Assembly: GCA_963721175.1 (NCBI GenBank)
Contig: CAVRIG010000007.1
Location: 650,153 to 714,152, forward strand
Direction of reading: 5' to 3'
Source of the DNA: Aliishimia sp963721175
GTDB lineage: Bacteria > Pseudomonadota > Alphaproteobacteria > Rhodobacterales > Rhodobacteraceae
Length of the DNA stretch: 64,000 nt
Position 1 is the first letter of the stretch; every line of letters begins with the position of its first letter. The notes beneath the pieces were generated by a model, which saw nothing but the letters and a program-made list of their open reading frames with translations, was not told where the DNA came from and searched no databases. Below are positions 19,428 to 28,603 of the stretch, one piece after another. Both the position numbers and the translations under genes were made by a program.

Positions 19428-21257
19428 CTACTCCGCTTCCCACCACCAGTGCTGCGGCATCCATTCCGGACCGTCGCCGTAGATCGGCGTGACATCGGGA
19501 TGTTTCATCTCGCGCACGTGGGCGATGCGGTCCTTGTCGTATTGCGCGAAGGGAATGACGTATCGGCCGGCAGTCAGCACCCGGTCCAAGGCGCGTACGG
19601 CCGCGGTGAATTCCGCCTCTCCTTCGGCCGAGAGCATCGCGTCGATCATGGCATCGACCGCCGGGGAGCGGATGCCGGGCAGGTTGCGGCTGCCCTCCTG
19701 CTCGGCGGCCTCGGCACCCCAATAGAACCGTTGTTCGGTGCCGGGCGACAGCGACACCGCGCGGCGGAAGGAGATCAGGTCGAAATCGAACGCGGCCTCG
19801 CGGGCGACGAACTGCGCGTTGTCCACCCGGTCGATGTTCAGCGCGATGCCCAGCCGTTCCAGGCTCTGGCCATAGATATCGGCCATCGCCTGCTGATTGC
19901 GATCGTTCTTGTCCAGCAACAGGGTCAACTCCAGCGGCGCGCCATCAGGCCCGGTCATCACGCCGTCGACCGCCTGAAACCCAGCCTCCTTCAGAAGCGA
20001 CAGCGCCGCCCGGATCCCGTCCCGGTTGCGCAGCGATCCGTCGGATTCCGGCAGCGCATATCCCGCGAGCGTGCCCGGGGGCAGATCCTCGGCATAAGGT
20101 TGCAGCAGGTCGGCCACGCGACCTTCGGCGGGACCCGGGCGATAGGCGAGATCGGAGCCTGAGAAATAGGACGAGATCCGCGGCTGCGCGCCTCCGGTCA
20201 GCGTGTCGTTGATGTATTCGAAGTTGAATGCGCGGATCAGCGCCTCGCGCACGCGCCAGTCATCGAGCGGTGGGCGCCGCGTGTTCATCGCGAAGCCCGT
20301 CATTCCGGAAGGCTTGCGGTTCGCGATCACCGTCTTGACGACATCGCCGCGCGCCTCCGCCGGAAAATCGTACTGCGACGCCCAGGCCTCCGCGTTGAAT
20401 TCGCGCACCGCCGAGATCTCGCCCGCCTTGAACGCCTCCAGCATCACCGTGCCGTCGGCATAAAAATCGAGAACGATCTCATCGAAATTGTGCGTCCCGC
20501 GGCGGACCGGCAGGTCGGCGCCGTAGTAGTCGGGGTCACGCGTCAACGTCACGCGACGCCCGGCGTCGAAGCTTTCCACGACATATGGTCCGGCGCCGAT
20601 GGGGATGTCCTCGATCCCGGCATCGGCGAAATCGCGTCCCTCCCATTGCGCCTTCTTGAGGATCGGGCGCATCCCGGCGATCAGCGCGAGTTCCCGGTTC
20701 TCCTCCGCAAAAGTGAAGCGGACGGAGCGCGGCCCGGTCTGTTCCGCCGTCTCGATCTGGTCCCACAGTCCGAGGTAGCGGGGATGTCCTTCGGTGCCCA
20801 ATGTCTCGTAGGTCCAGAGCACGTCTTCAACCGTGACGAGAGTTCCATCGGAGAATCGGGCGTCCTCGCGGAGGGTGAATTCGACCCAGGATCGGTCATC
20901 TGCGGTCTCGACTGATTCTGCCAGGAGGCCGTAAAGCGTGAAGGGTTCGTCCCACGACCGGGCCATCAATGCATCGTGCGTGAAAAATCTGAGTTGCCAT
21001 GGAACGGTGCCGCGGCGGATGAACGGGTTGAGGCTGTCGAACCCGCCGGTGTTCCCCAGAACGATTCGCCCGCCCTTGGGCGCTTCGGGGTTGGAGTAGG
21101 GCAGAGACACAAAATCTGGGGGCAGGGCGGGGGTGCCATACATGGATATCCCGTGCGAGGGCTCTCCAACGGCCTCGGGTACGCCCAGAATCAGCGTCCA
21201 GACCATGGCGATCATGGCCAGTGGGTAACGACCCGCGCGGAAAAAATCTGCGTCCAT
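19428..21257 (-). CDS. ABC transporter extracellular solute-binding protein, family 5 (peptide/YejA type)
   Basis: 609-residue periplasmic binding protein of SBP family 5. The signal peptide follows a short charged start (YPLAMIAMVWTLILGVPEAVG). The mature part has family features such as APKGGRIVLGNTGGFDSLNP, the LREDARFSDGTLVTVEDVLW element and PIGAGPYVVESFDAGRRVTL, and the late NQQAMADIYGQSLERLGIAL segment. The length and the early GISMYGTPALPPDF resemble YejA-type oligopeptide binders. No permease or ATPase gene is adjacent on this side, so its partner genes are elsewhere or absent. Confidence 0.9.
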   Translation of the reverse strand: MDADFFRAGRYPLAMIAMVWTLILGVPEAVGEPSHGISMYGTPALPPDFVSLPYSNPEAPKGGRIVLGNTGGFDSLNPFIRRGTVPWQLRFFTHDALMARSWDEPFTLYGLLAESVETADDRSWVEFTLREDARFSDGTLVTVEDVLWTYETLGTEGHPRYLGLWDQIETAEQTGPRSVRFTFAEENRELALIAGMRPILKKAQWEGRDFADAGIEDIPIGAGPYVVESFDAGRRVTLTRDPDYYGADLPVRRGTHNFDEIVLDFYADGTVMLEAFKAGEISAVREFNAEAWASQYDFPAEARGDVVKTVIANRKPSGMTGFAMNTRRPPLDDWRVREALIRAFNFEYINDTLTGGAQPRISSYFSGSDLAYRPGPAEGRVADLLQPYAEDLPPGTLAGYALPESDGSLRNRDGIRAALSLLKEAGFQAVDGVMTGPDGAPLELTLLLDKNDRNQQAMADIYGQSLERLGIALNIDRVDNAQFVAREAAFDFDLISFRRAVSLSPGTEQRFYWGAEAAEQEGSRNLPGIRSPAVDAMIDAMLSAEGEAEFTAAVRALDRVLTAGRYVIPFAQYDKDRIAHVREMKHPDVTPIYGDGPEWMPQHWWWEAE

Positions 21258-21336
21258 TTCGGTAACGATCCTGCTCTGCCCTTGTTTTCTTGGCCACGAG
21301 GCTACGGGCGGTTTTCTGTCTTTTCAAACTTTTAAC

Positions 21337-21366
21337 TTGGACTCTGAGCGGTTCAGGGCGTATATA
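21337..21366 (+). promoter_or_regulatory. Sigma-70-type promoter for the candidate small RNA
   Basis: TTGGAC at 21337-21342 and TATATA at 21361-21366 are separated by 18 bases, a good housekeeping promoter spacing, and lead into an intergenic transcript ending in a strong terminator. The predicted start is near 21373. Confidence 0.6.
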
Positions 21367-21372
21367 TAGGGC

Positions 21373-21449
21373 ACTGCTCGATAGGTTTCTTGCCTGTATG
21401 AAACCTGCCTCAATAACTTAACGCCGGCTTCGTGCCGGCGTTTTTTTTT
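21373..21449 (+). ncRNA. Candidate trans-acting small RNA with 5' hairpin and Rho-independent terminator
   Basis: About 77 bases, without an open reading frame, between the divergent solute-binding protein gene and bdhA. A 7-bp stem (AGGTTTC 21383-21389 with GAAACCT 21400-21406) holds the 10-base loop TTGCCTGTAT. A single-stranded stretch CGCCUCAAUAACUUA-like (actual bases 21407-21419) follows, then a GC-rich terminator with nine T. The layout of seed hairpin, A/U-rich linker and U-rich end is typical of Hfq-binding small RNAs. It could instead be a terminated leader of bdhA, but the terminator lies 97 bases before that start codon. No known family was recognised. Confidence 0.6.
21420..21449 (+). 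terminator. Strong Rho-independent terminator
   Basis: Stem ACGCCGGC / GCCGGCGT (21421-21428 with 21434-21441) and loop TTCGT, followed by an uninterrupted T-run at 21441-21449. It ends the candidate small RNA and does not follow any plus-strand protein gene. Confidence 0.88.
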
Positions 21450-21545
21450 GGCGGCGCTGCAGGTCCATGCCATGGCCAGTGTACTTTGCACATGCGGCGT
21501 GAAATCATGCCGCGCAAGCAAAACGGTCATTCAGGAGGCAGGGCC

Positions 21546-22325
21546 ATGGCATTCGAGATTTCGCTTTCAGGCAAGACAGCGGTGATCACCGGATCGAATT
21601 CCGGGATCGGGCTCGGGATGGCGTGGGAACTAGCGCGTGCCGGCGCGGACGTCGTGCTGAACTCCTTCACCGACACCGACGACGATCATGCGCTGGCCAA
21701 GGAAATCGCCGACAAGACCGGCGTCACCGCACGCTATGTCCAGGCCGACATGTCCAAGGGCGACGACTGCCGGCGGCTGGTGGCGGACGGGTGCGACATC
21801 CTGGTGAACAATGCCGGGATTCAGTATGTCGCGGCACTCGAGGAGTTTCCCACGGAGAAATGGGATGCGATCATCGCAATCAATCTCAGTTCCGCCTTCC
21901 ACACCACGGCCGCCGTTGTGGCGGAGATGCGCGCGCGGGGCTGGGGGCGGATCATCAACGTCGCCTCCGCCCACGGCCTGACCGCCTCGCCCTTCAAGTC
22001 GGCCTATGTCGCCGCCAAGCACGGGATCGTCGGGCTGACCAAGGTCACCGCGCTCGAGACGGCGGAGGATCCGATCACCTGCAACGCCATCTGTCCGGGA
22101 TACGTGCTGACCCCGCTGGTGGAGGCGCAGATCCCCGACACGATGAAGAAATACGACATGGACCGCGAGACGGCGATCCGCGAGGTGATGCTGGCCCGTC
22201 AGCCGTCCCGCGAATTCGCAACGGTGGAGCAGTTGGGCGGGACGGCGGCGTTCCTGTGTTCGGACGCCGCCGCGCAGATCACGGGCACGACGATCAGCGT
22301 TGACGGGGGCTGGACCGCCCTCTGA
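21546..22325 (+). CDS. bdhA: D-3-hydroxybutyrate dehydrogenase
   Basis: NAD-dependent short-chain dehydrogenase interconverting 3-hydroxybutyrate and acetoacetate, a step in polyhydroxybutyrate breakdown. The 259 residues show the TGxxxGxG cofactor site (TGSNSGIGLGMA), the NNAG motif, catalytic Ser in NVASAHGLTASPFKSAY, and the YVAAK catalytic Tyr-Lys pair. The C-terminus CPGYVLTPLVEAQIPDTMKK (in part) and ISVDGGWTA is typical of 3-hydroxybutyrate dehydrogenases. AGGAGG at about 21535 supports the ATG at 21546; longer forms run through the terminator. Confidence 0.94.
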   Translation: MAFEISLSGKTAVITGSNSGIGLGMAWELARAGADVVLNSFTDTDDDHALAKEIADKTGVTARYVQADMSKGDDCRRLVADGCDILVNNAGIQYVAALEEFPTEKWDAIIAINLSSAFHTTAAVVAEMRARGWGRIINVASAHGLTASPFKSAYVAAKHGIVGLTKVTALETAEDPITCNAICPGYVLTPLVEAQIPDTMKKYDMDRETAIREVMLARQPSREFATVEQLGGTAAFLCSDAAAQITGTTISVDGGWTAL

Positions 22326-22353
22326 TCGAATTGCGTTGCTGACCGCGGAGCAA

Positions 22354-24009
22354 CTACTCCGCGGCAGCGATGGACACGGTGCCGGAAAGTCCGATCCTGC
22401 CCAGGAACGCCATGAGTTGCCGGTGCGCGGCTTCCGACGGGGCCAGGGTCTCGCCCTGATCGGCATAGGTCATCCGCTGCACCGTTCCCGGATCGCGGTC
22501 TGCCGCATCGCGCCAGTCGGCATCGAGGTGATCCGACAGATGCGTCATCGCCACGACCTCGCCGTCGCGCCAATGCCGCAGGACGGGGTGGATGAACGGG
22601 TCGGGTTCGCCGCCGAACGCGGTATGGCTGCGCTTCACATGCATCGGGTTGGCGCCGAAATCGCCGAATTCCAGTGTCACCGTCAGGTGTTCGCCGTGCT
22701 GCAGCCGTCCGGCCCTGGCCCAGTCGACAGGCACGTCCCGCAGGCGGGTGCCGGCGTCCGGTCCGTCGAGGCGGATGACGTCGCCCAGAAATCCCGGCTG
22801 CAGGAACATCGCGGCCGAGAGGCTGATGCGGTCCCGGATCTCCTGTGCCATCTCTGGCGCGGAGAGCACGACGTGGTCGGTCGGATATTCCGTCCCCTGC
22901 GCCCGCGCCGCGACGAACTGGCAGAGTGCCGCGACATTGTGCCGGAACCCGTGCACGAAGCCCGACATCGTCTTCTTGAAATCACGGCACTGCATGATCG
23001 TGCCCGCGAACCACAGACCCGGTACGCCGTCACATTCCCAATTGGGGTGCATGGCCGGAAACTTGCCCATGCGCTGCATCTCGGGCCTGATCTCCGGGTC
23101 GAGGATCCCGGCGTCGAACCGGAACCCGGTCGCGGCGATGACGTGGTCGTAGGCCAGGACGATCTCGTGATCCTCCGCAGCACTCATCCTCGCGGTCACC
23201 ACGAATTCGCCGTCCCGCCGTTCTATCCGCACCGGCGTGGCGTCGATGACGGCGTTCTGGGATTTCAGCTGGTAGGTGTCGAGGAAGTTGTTGTTGACCG
23301 CCCGAAGGTGCCCCACGAAATGCGTGTTCCAGGCAAGTTTGATCGGGTTCGGGCTCATGACGTGGATGGCCTGGGTCGTCTCGACGAGGCTGTCGGCGGT
23401 CTCGAACGCGGAGTTGCCCTTGCCGAGGATCAGCACGCGCTTGTCGATGAAGCGGCCGGGATCGGTGTCGAACTCGGTGTAGAGTTCGGCGTGCTCGAGC
23501 CCCTCGATCTCCGGCAGCCAGGGCAGGCTGACCCCGGTGGCGACGATGACCTGCGCCGCGGTCAGGCTGCGGCCGTCGGCGAGCGAGATGGTGAACCCCG
23601 TCCCGTCCCGCGAGATGCGGCTCACCTCGGCATCGCAGATGATCTTGTCCTGCAGCGGCGCCGCGAATTTTTCGAGATAGTCGACATAATCGTCGGCCGG
23701 CGGAAAGTAGCGTCTGCATTGATCCGTGAAGAGCGGGCCCGCATCGCTCAGCAGGCTGTTCCAATCGAACCTGAGGCGCTGCTCGGGATCGCTGAGACCG
23801 GTCCGCGGCTTGTTGATCGAGATCAGCTGCCGGTGCCGCGGGTAGCGGCGGAAGAATGTGCCGACACGCGAACCGCGTTCCAGAACCCGGACCTCGAGGC
23901 CCAGGGATGCCAAATTGGCCGCGGCCTGAAGGCCCGCGGGACCAGCGCCGACGACACAAACGTCTATAGATTCTTTCATTCTCTGTTGCCCAAACTGTGT
24001 TGCACTCAT
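22354..24009 (-). CDS. FAD-dependent oxidoreductase (FOXRED2/flavin monooxygenase-like)
   Basis: 551-residue flavoprotein. The N-terminal FAD Rossmann motif is VVGAGPAGLQAAANLASLGL; a second, NAD(P)-binding glycine motif is LILGKGNSAFETADSL near residue 195, and IAATGFRFDAGILDP closes the second domain. YPRHRQLISINKPRTGLSD and DWNSLLSD resemble the FOXRED2 group. An internal ATG at 23979 (MKESIDVCVVG) is an equally plausible start; the choice only changes ten residues. It converges with bdhA and is divergent from the patatin gene. The reaction is unknown. Confidence 0.83.
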   Translation of the reverse strand: MSATQFGQQRMKESIDVCVVGAGPAGLQAAANLASLGLEVRVLERGSRVGTFFRRYPRHRQLISINKPRTGLSDPEQRLRFDWNSLLSDAGPLFTDQCRRYFPPADDYVDYLEKFAAPLQDKIICDAEVSRISRDGTGFTISLADGRSLTAAQVIVATGVSLPWLPEIEGLEHAELYTEFDTDPGRFIDKRVLILGKGNSAFETADSLVETTQAIHVMSPNPIKLAWNTHFVGHLRAVNNNFLDTYQLKSQNAVIDATPVRIERRDGEFVVTARMSAAEDHEIVLAYDHVIAATGFRFDAGILDPEIRPEMQRMGKFPAMHPNWECDGVPGLWFAGTIMQCRDFKKTMSGFVHGFRHNVAALCQFVAARAQGTEYPTDHVVLSAPEMAQEIRDRISLSAAMFLQPGFLGDVIRLDGPDAGTRLRDVPVDWARAGRLQHGEHLTVTLEFGDFGANPMHVKRSHTAFGGEPDPFIHPVLRHWRDGEVVAMTHLSDHLDADWRDAADRDPGTVQRMTYADQGETLAPSEAAHRQLMAFLGRIGLSGTVSIAAAE

Positions 24010-24166
24010 TCACACCCACTTCCCGCTTCGGAGTTGAAGATGTGTTAACGAGTCCTGTCAACCCAGACGCGTATTCTTCAACTCATGCGCGTATTCTGCG
24101 ATGCAGAATGTTGCCTAAGGGGCGGGCCCGGCCTAGCATTCGCCCAAACTCCGAAAGGTCGAGCAC

Positions 24167-25201
24167 ATGGGTGACGTCAAGCGGATCAACATTGCCCTGC
24201 AGGGTGGCGGCGCACATGGCGCCTTCACCTGGGGCGTCCTCGACCGGCTGCTGGAGGACGAAGACCTGGAGATCGCCGGCATTTCAGGCACGTCCGCGGG
24301 AGCTCTCAATGGCGCTGCGCTGAAATCCGGATGGGTCACCGGGGGGCGCGAGGGCGCACGCGAGATGCTCGACTGGCTGTGGACGCAGGTCGTGGGATAT
24401 CGCTCGGACGGGTTGGAACACTGGATGTGGCCGCCGAGCCCCGCGGCCATAAGCCACAGCATCAATTATTCGCTGCCCTACGCCGTGGGCGAGTTGCTGA
24501 GCCGGGTTCTGTCGCCCTATGCGTGGGGCCCGCTCTACCGCAACCCGCTGGAAAAGATCGTGCGCAAGTTCGATTTCGACCGCGTCTGCGCCGACGAGGG
24601 GCCGCAATTCTTCGTCTGCGCCACGCGGGTGCGGAACGGCAAGATCAGGGTCTTCAAGGGGCACGAGATCAACACGGACGTCATCATGGCGTCCGCATGC
24701 CTGCCGACGGTCTTTCAGGCGGTGGAGATCGACGACGCGGAAACCGGCCGGCGCGAGGCGTTCTGGGATGGCGGCTACACCGGCAATCCTGCGCTCTATC
24801 CGCTCTTCGCGTCGACGCTGCCCGCAGATATCCTCATCGTCAACATCAACCCGCTGGAGCGCGAGGAGATCCCTCGTACGACACAGCAGATCCAGAACCG
24901 GATCAACGAGATCAGTTTCAACTCATCCCTGCTGCGCGAATTGCGGGCGATCGATTTCGTGCAGCGGCTGCTGGATGACGGCACCATCGAAGCGGGTCGC
25001 ATGGCGCGGGTTCTGGTGCACATGATTTCAGATGACGAGTTGATGAACCACCTGAGCGTGGCGACCAAGCTCGTTCCGAACGCCTATCTGATCGGGCAGC
25101 TGAAGCAGGCCGGGCGCGCCGCGGCGCACATGTTCCTGGCGGATCACAGGGATGACCTGAACGAACGCGGCACGGTCGATCTGCGGCAGATGTTCCAGTG
25201 A
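24167..25201 (+). CDS. Patatin-like phospholipase family protein
   Basis: Predicted serine acyl hydrolase, 344 residues. The oxyanion glycine stretch LQGGGAHGAFTWGVLD, the nucleophile elbow GISGTSAGALNG and the catalytic aspartate in FWDGGYTGNPALYPL form the Ser-Asp dyad. No signal peptide. In many roseobacters a patatin of this type is near 3-hydroxybutyrate dehydrogenase, suggesting a link with polyhydroxybutyrate granules or lipid turnover; that link is inferred from context. Confidence 0.92.
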   Translation: MGDVKRINIALQGGGAHGAFTWGVLDRLLEDEDLEIAGISGTSAGALNGAALKSGWVTGGREGAREMLDWLWTQVVGYRSDGLEHWMWPPSPAAISHSINYSLPYAVGELLSRVLSPYAWGPLYRNPLEKIVRKFDFDRVCADEGPQFFVCATRVRNGKIRVFKGHEINTDVIMASACLPTVFQAVEIDDAETGRREAFWDGGYTGNPALYPLFASTLPADILIVNINPLEREEIPRTTQQIQNRINEISFNSSLLRELRAIDFVQRLLDDGTIEAGRMARVLVHMISDDELMNHLSVATKLVPNAYLIGQLKQAGRAAAHMFLADHRDDLNERGTVDLRQMFQ

Positions 25202-25240
25202 TCGGCGCGGAGGCGCTCTGCACCGGCTCTTCCCCGGAGA

Positions 25241-25975
25241 TCACTCCGCGGCGCGGGGCGCTTGCCAGGTGTCGCGGGGTTCGGTCGGATCGCGCGGGTT
25301 CGGATAGACGAGGCCGGCCGAAATCACCAGCTTGGCCGCATCCTCGATCGTCATGTCGAGTTCGACGACGTCCTCTTTCGGGAAGTACAGCAGGAAGCCC
25401 GACGTCGGGTTCGGTGTCGTCGGCACGAAAACCGACATCAAGGCGCCGTTCGTTTCCGACTTTTCCACGATTTCGCCGCGCGCGGTGGTCGAGATGAACC
25501 CGATCGCCCAGATGCCCTTGCGGGGATACTGGATCAGGCAGGCCTTTTCGAAGTTGCGGTCGGATTGGGCGAAGACGGTCTCGGAAATCTGCTTGATGCC
25601 GGAATAGATGGACCGCACGACGGGTGTGCGTTCCACCAGGCTTTCGGCCACCCGGATCAATGACCGGCCGATGAAACCCTTGGCCATCCACCCGATCAGG
25701 ATCGTGAACAGGAAGAAGATGATCGCGCCGATGCCGCGCACGTTGATCTGGACTTCGGGCGGCAGGCCGAACCAGTTCTGGATCAGCTTGTCGGGCTGCC
25801 AGGCGCCGGGAATGAAGGGAAGAACGAACCCGTCGATCCAGCCCACCACCGTCCAGATCAACCAGATCGTCAGTCCGACCGGCGCGATCACGACCAGGCC
25901 GGTCAGAAAGGCCGCGCGCAGCCGCGAGAAGAGACCGGGGGGCTTGGGTCTACCGGGATCGAAGGGTGTGTTCAT
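25241..25975 (-). CDS. DUF502 family inner-membrane protein
   Basis: 244 residues from the ATG at 25975; an in-frame TTG at 25987 adds four. Two strong membrane helices (TGLVVIAPVGLTIWLIWTVVG and RGIGAIIFFLFTILIGWMAKG, each quoted in part) and the DUF502 signatures VERTPVVRSIYSGIKQISET and YPRKGIWAIGFIS are present. The C-terminal third is soluble (VFVPTTPNPTSGFLLYFP). The function is unknown; it stands alone, convergent with the patatin gene. Confidence 0.92.
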   Translation of the reverse strand: MNTPFDPGRPKPPGLFSRLRAAFLTGLVVIAPVGLTIWLIWTVVGWIDGFVLPFIPGAWQPDKLIQNWFGLPPEVQINVRGIGAIIFFLFTILIGWMAKGFIGRSLIRVAESLVERTPVVRSIYSGIKQISETVFAQSDRNFEKACLIQYPRKGIWAIGFISTTARGEIVEKSETNGALMSVFVPTTPNPTSGFLLYFPKEDVVELDMTIEDAAKLVISAGLVYPNPRDPTEPRDTWQAPRAAE

Positions 25976-26059
25976 TTCTGGGTGCAACCACCGCTGACAG
26001 CACTCGGTAGGTAAGGTGTTTGCGGCGGTTGAGCAATGGTTCGTCTCATGCGGGCGGGC

Positions 26060-26974
26060 TCAAGCCGTCATTTTGGTCAATTCCGCAGCAATGCGCGCCC
26101 CGAGCCGGGCATTGTTGCGGACCAAGGCGATATTGGCCTTGAGCGACAGCCCCTCGGACAGTTCGAAGATCCGTTGCAGCAGGAATGGCGTGACGGCCTT
26201 TCCGACCACGCCTTGCGCATCGGCGTCCTCCTGGGCCTGCCGGATCATCGGCGCCAATGTCTCGCGGGGGATCTCGTCGTCCGGTGGGATCGGGTTGGCG
26301 ACGAGTTGCCCGCCCGGCAGACCAAGCTGCCCGCGCATCAGGTGCGCGCGCGCGATCGACGCTGGATCGTCCATGCGGACTGGCGCGGGCAGGCCGGACG
26401 ACCGCGACCAGAACGCCGGCAATTCGTCCTGGCCGAAGGCGATGACGGGCACCCCCAGGGTTTCGAGGGTCTCCAGCGTCTTGGGCAGGTCGAGGATCGC
26501 CTTCGCGCCGGCCGCCACCACCGTGACCGGGGTCTGGGCAAGTTCGTGCAGGTCCGCGGATATGTCGAAACTGGTCTCCGCCCCGCGATGCACGCCGCCG
26601 ATTCCGCCGGTGGCAAAGACCGCGATCCCGGCCTGCCGCGCGGCGATCATCGTGGCCGCGACCGTGGTGGCGCCGGTGCCGCCGGTGGCAAGGCAGATCG
26701 CCATGTCCGCCCGCGACAGCTTGGCCACGTCTCGCGATTGCGCCAGGCGGTCCAGTTGATCCGCGGTAAGGCCGACATGCAGATATCCGTCCAGCACGGC
26801 GATCGTGGCGGGGACCGCGCCTTCCGCGCGGATGTCGGCCTCGACCTGGCGCGCGACCTCCAGGTTCTGCGGATGCGGCATGCCATGGGTGATGATCGTG
26901 CTTTCCAGCGCCACGACCGGCCGGTTTTCCGACTGCGCGGCAGTGACTTCCGGGGCGATGCTCAAGTGTTCCAT
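26060..26974 (-). CDS. psuG: Pseudouridine-5'-phosphate glycosidase
   Basis: Splits pseudouridine 5'-phosphate to uracil and ribose 5-phosphate. The 304 residues match PsuG closely: VALESTIITHGMPHPQN at the start, TGGTGATTVAATMIAA, VFATGGIGGVHRGAETSFDI, and DELPAFWSRSSGLPAP. The start overlaps the stop of the kinase gene by 13 bases, so the pair forms an operon in the order kinase then glycosidase. Confidence 0.96.
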   Translation of the reverse strand: MEHLSIAPEVTAAQSENRPVVALESTIITHGMPHPQNLEVARQVEADIRAEGAVPATIAVLDGYLHVGLTADQLDRLAQSRDVAKLSRADMAICLATGGTGATTVAATMIAARQAGIAVFATGGIGGVHRGAETSFDISADLHELAQTPVTVVAAGAKAILDLPKTLETLETLGVPVIAFGQDELPAFWSRSSGLPAPVRMDDPASIARAHLMRGQLGLPGGQLVANPIPPDDEIPRETLAPMIRQAQEDADAQGVVGKAVTPFLLQRIFELSEGLSLKANIALVRNNARLGARIAAELTKMTA

Positions 26975-27864
26975 GCAGGTGAACCTCCGGAGACATAGGT
27001 TGCGGCGGCGTCGAGTGCCCGATCCAGGGCGGCCGCGCGATCGGCGCCCTTGGCCTCCGCCGCGATGTGGGCGGCCATGAACGTGTCGCCGGCGCCGGTG
27101 ACCCGCGTGACCAGAACCCGCGGCGGGTCGGCACAGATCACGTCGCCATCATGGCCTTCGCTGGCCGGTTTGCCGCCGTCGGTGACCAGAACTCGCGCGG
27201 CACCACGGTCCAGAAGCGCCTCGGCCGCGTCCCGCGTGTTGTCGACAGGGCGATTGCACAGAAGCGACGCTTCTTCGAGATTGACATACAGCGTCCCGCG
27301 GCCGGCGCGCAGGAAGGGCTGCAAACGCTCCGCCTTGCCGGGGGAGGCAGGGGCGACGCGCAGATCGGCCTCGGCGAACACGGAGCTGGTGGCGATCTGC
27401 GACAGGAGGTCGATGGTCAGGTTCCCATCCAGAGCGACCGGACCGGCAAAAGGCGCGTCGGGCGTGGCCAGCCGGCCGTCCGAGAGCGGCGCCAGGATCT
27501 TCGCGCCCGCGGCCTCCAGCGAATGCGCGTCGGCGATGGCGGCGATCAGGCCGTTGGCCCCCTCCACCGCCATGTAGCGATCGGTGGGCAGGTCTTCTGA
27601 GCGATAGATCATGTCGGTGATCATGCCCCGCGCGTCGCAGGCGGCGACGAGCTCCTCACCCTCCGGATCCCGTCCGATCGCGGTCAGCAGCGCGGGGGTC
27701 ATGCCGAACTGCGCCAGGGTCATGGCGATGTTCATGGCGACACCGCCCGGCAGGCGCGTGATGCGGCCCGCGACGTCCGAGCCCTGGCGCATTGCGACCG
27801 GCGCCCGGCCGATGATGTCCCAAAGAACGGAGCCGATGCAGATGATGTCCGGTGCGCGCGCCAT
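26962..27864 (-). CDS. psuK: PfkB-family sugar kinase, predicted pseudouridine kinase
   Basis: 300-residue ribokinase-fold kinase that would phosphorylate pseudouridine for the overlapping psuG product. PfkB signatures are PGGVAMNIAMTLAQFG near the N-terminus and VTRVTGAGDTFMAAHIAAEA near the end, with the catalytic Asp in GAGD. The ATG at 27864 (MARAPDIICIGS) begins the fold directly; a longer frame upstream lacks similarity. The substrate is inferred from psuG. Confidence 0.9.
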   Translation of the reverse strand: MARAPDIICIGSVLWDIIGRAPVAMRQGSDVAGRITRLPGGVAMNIAMTLAQFGMTPALLTAIGRDPEGEELVAACDARGMITDMIYRSEDLPTDRYMAVEGANGLIAAIADAHSLEAAGAKILAPLSDGRLATPDAPFAGPVALDGNLTIDLLSQIATSSVFAEADLRVAPASPGKAERLQPFLRAGRGTLYVNLEEASLLCNRPVDNTRDAAEALLDRGAARVLVTDGGKPASEGHDGDVICADPPRVLVTRVTGAGDTFMAAHIAAEAKGADRAAALDRALDAAATYVSGGSPAWNT

Positions 27865-27913
27865 GATCTGCGTTCTGGCCGGGAACCTGAGCCACTGCAA
27901 GCGAAACGCGTGC

Positions 27914-28348
27914 TCAGCGTGGGGGCACCGCGAAGGTGAGCGCGGCCCAGAGCGTCTTCCAGACAACGCGCGCTTGCGCCGGGTCCGGTTCGCGCAGCAG
28001 TACCGCATCGACCGGCTCGTTGTGGCCCGTTTTCGTCGGAAAACGCGCGATCCCTGCCGAATCCGTCCGCATGAAGGTGATCGCGACGGACCTATCGGCG
28101 GCCTTCTCGAACACCTTGACCTGCGCGTCGGCTCTCGGTGCGCCATCAGAAATGATTTCCACGATCATCTCCTGCGTGTCGTCCGGTGCACAGGGGTTCG
28201 CCAGCGCTACGAACTCCGTCTTCATGCCGGTGCGCCGATCGCGGCCCGTGCCATCAACCGGATTGATCCGGAATTCATGTGCGGCAAGTTCGGTGGCCGA
28301 CGCCAAGAGGCACAGGAGGATGGTGATGAGACGGATGCCGCGCTTGAC
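27914..28348 (-). pseudogene. DUF4198 periplasmic protein, internally deleted remnant
   Basis: The downstream part (GMKTEFVALANPCAPDD, DGAPRADAQVKVFEKAADRS, VWKTLWAALTFAVP) is the C-terminal half of a DUF4198 protein, usually about 260 residues and linked to metal uptake. It is joined to a signal-like sequence (RLITILLCLLASATELAAHE) ending in the HEFRINP start of the mature family, so the middle of roughly 130 residues is missing. No usable start codon precedes the signal in frame, and the start overlaps the divergent HupE-like remnant. I read it as decayed. Confidence 0.6.
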
Positions 28349-28523
28349 CGCAAGCCTGTGCCTGGTCGCGCTGATGTCGAGTTTCTGGGCGACGGATGCG
28401 GCCAGCCAGGAGGTGCGGCCGGCCGTCGTCGACCGCGAGGTTGTTGGCGGGAAAGTCATACTGACGCTCGATCTCAAACTCGAGGCGTACCTCTCCGGCA
28501 TCGACGCCGGGCGGGACTGGTAG
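28326..28523 (+). pseudogene. HupE/UreJ-type membrane protein, N-terminal remnant
   Basis: AGGAGG at 28314-28319 and an ATG at 28326 begin a 65-residue frame. It has a signal peptide (MRRMPRLTASLCLVALMSS) and the family's usual mature start (QEVRPAVVDREVVGGKVILT, LDLKLEAYLSGIDAG), then stops at TAG. Full-length relatives continue with a long periplasmic region and six to seven helices. It is therefore truncated, and it overlaps the decayed DUF4198 gene head to head, suggesting one deletion event damaged a once functional pair. Confidence 0.5.
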
Positions 28524-28603
28524 AGACCCTTCGTCGCGATCCCCGCTTCGGCCGCGATCGGCGCATGGTGGGGGGGAGCGGACCTTGCTGTGACGGCGCG
28601 CTC

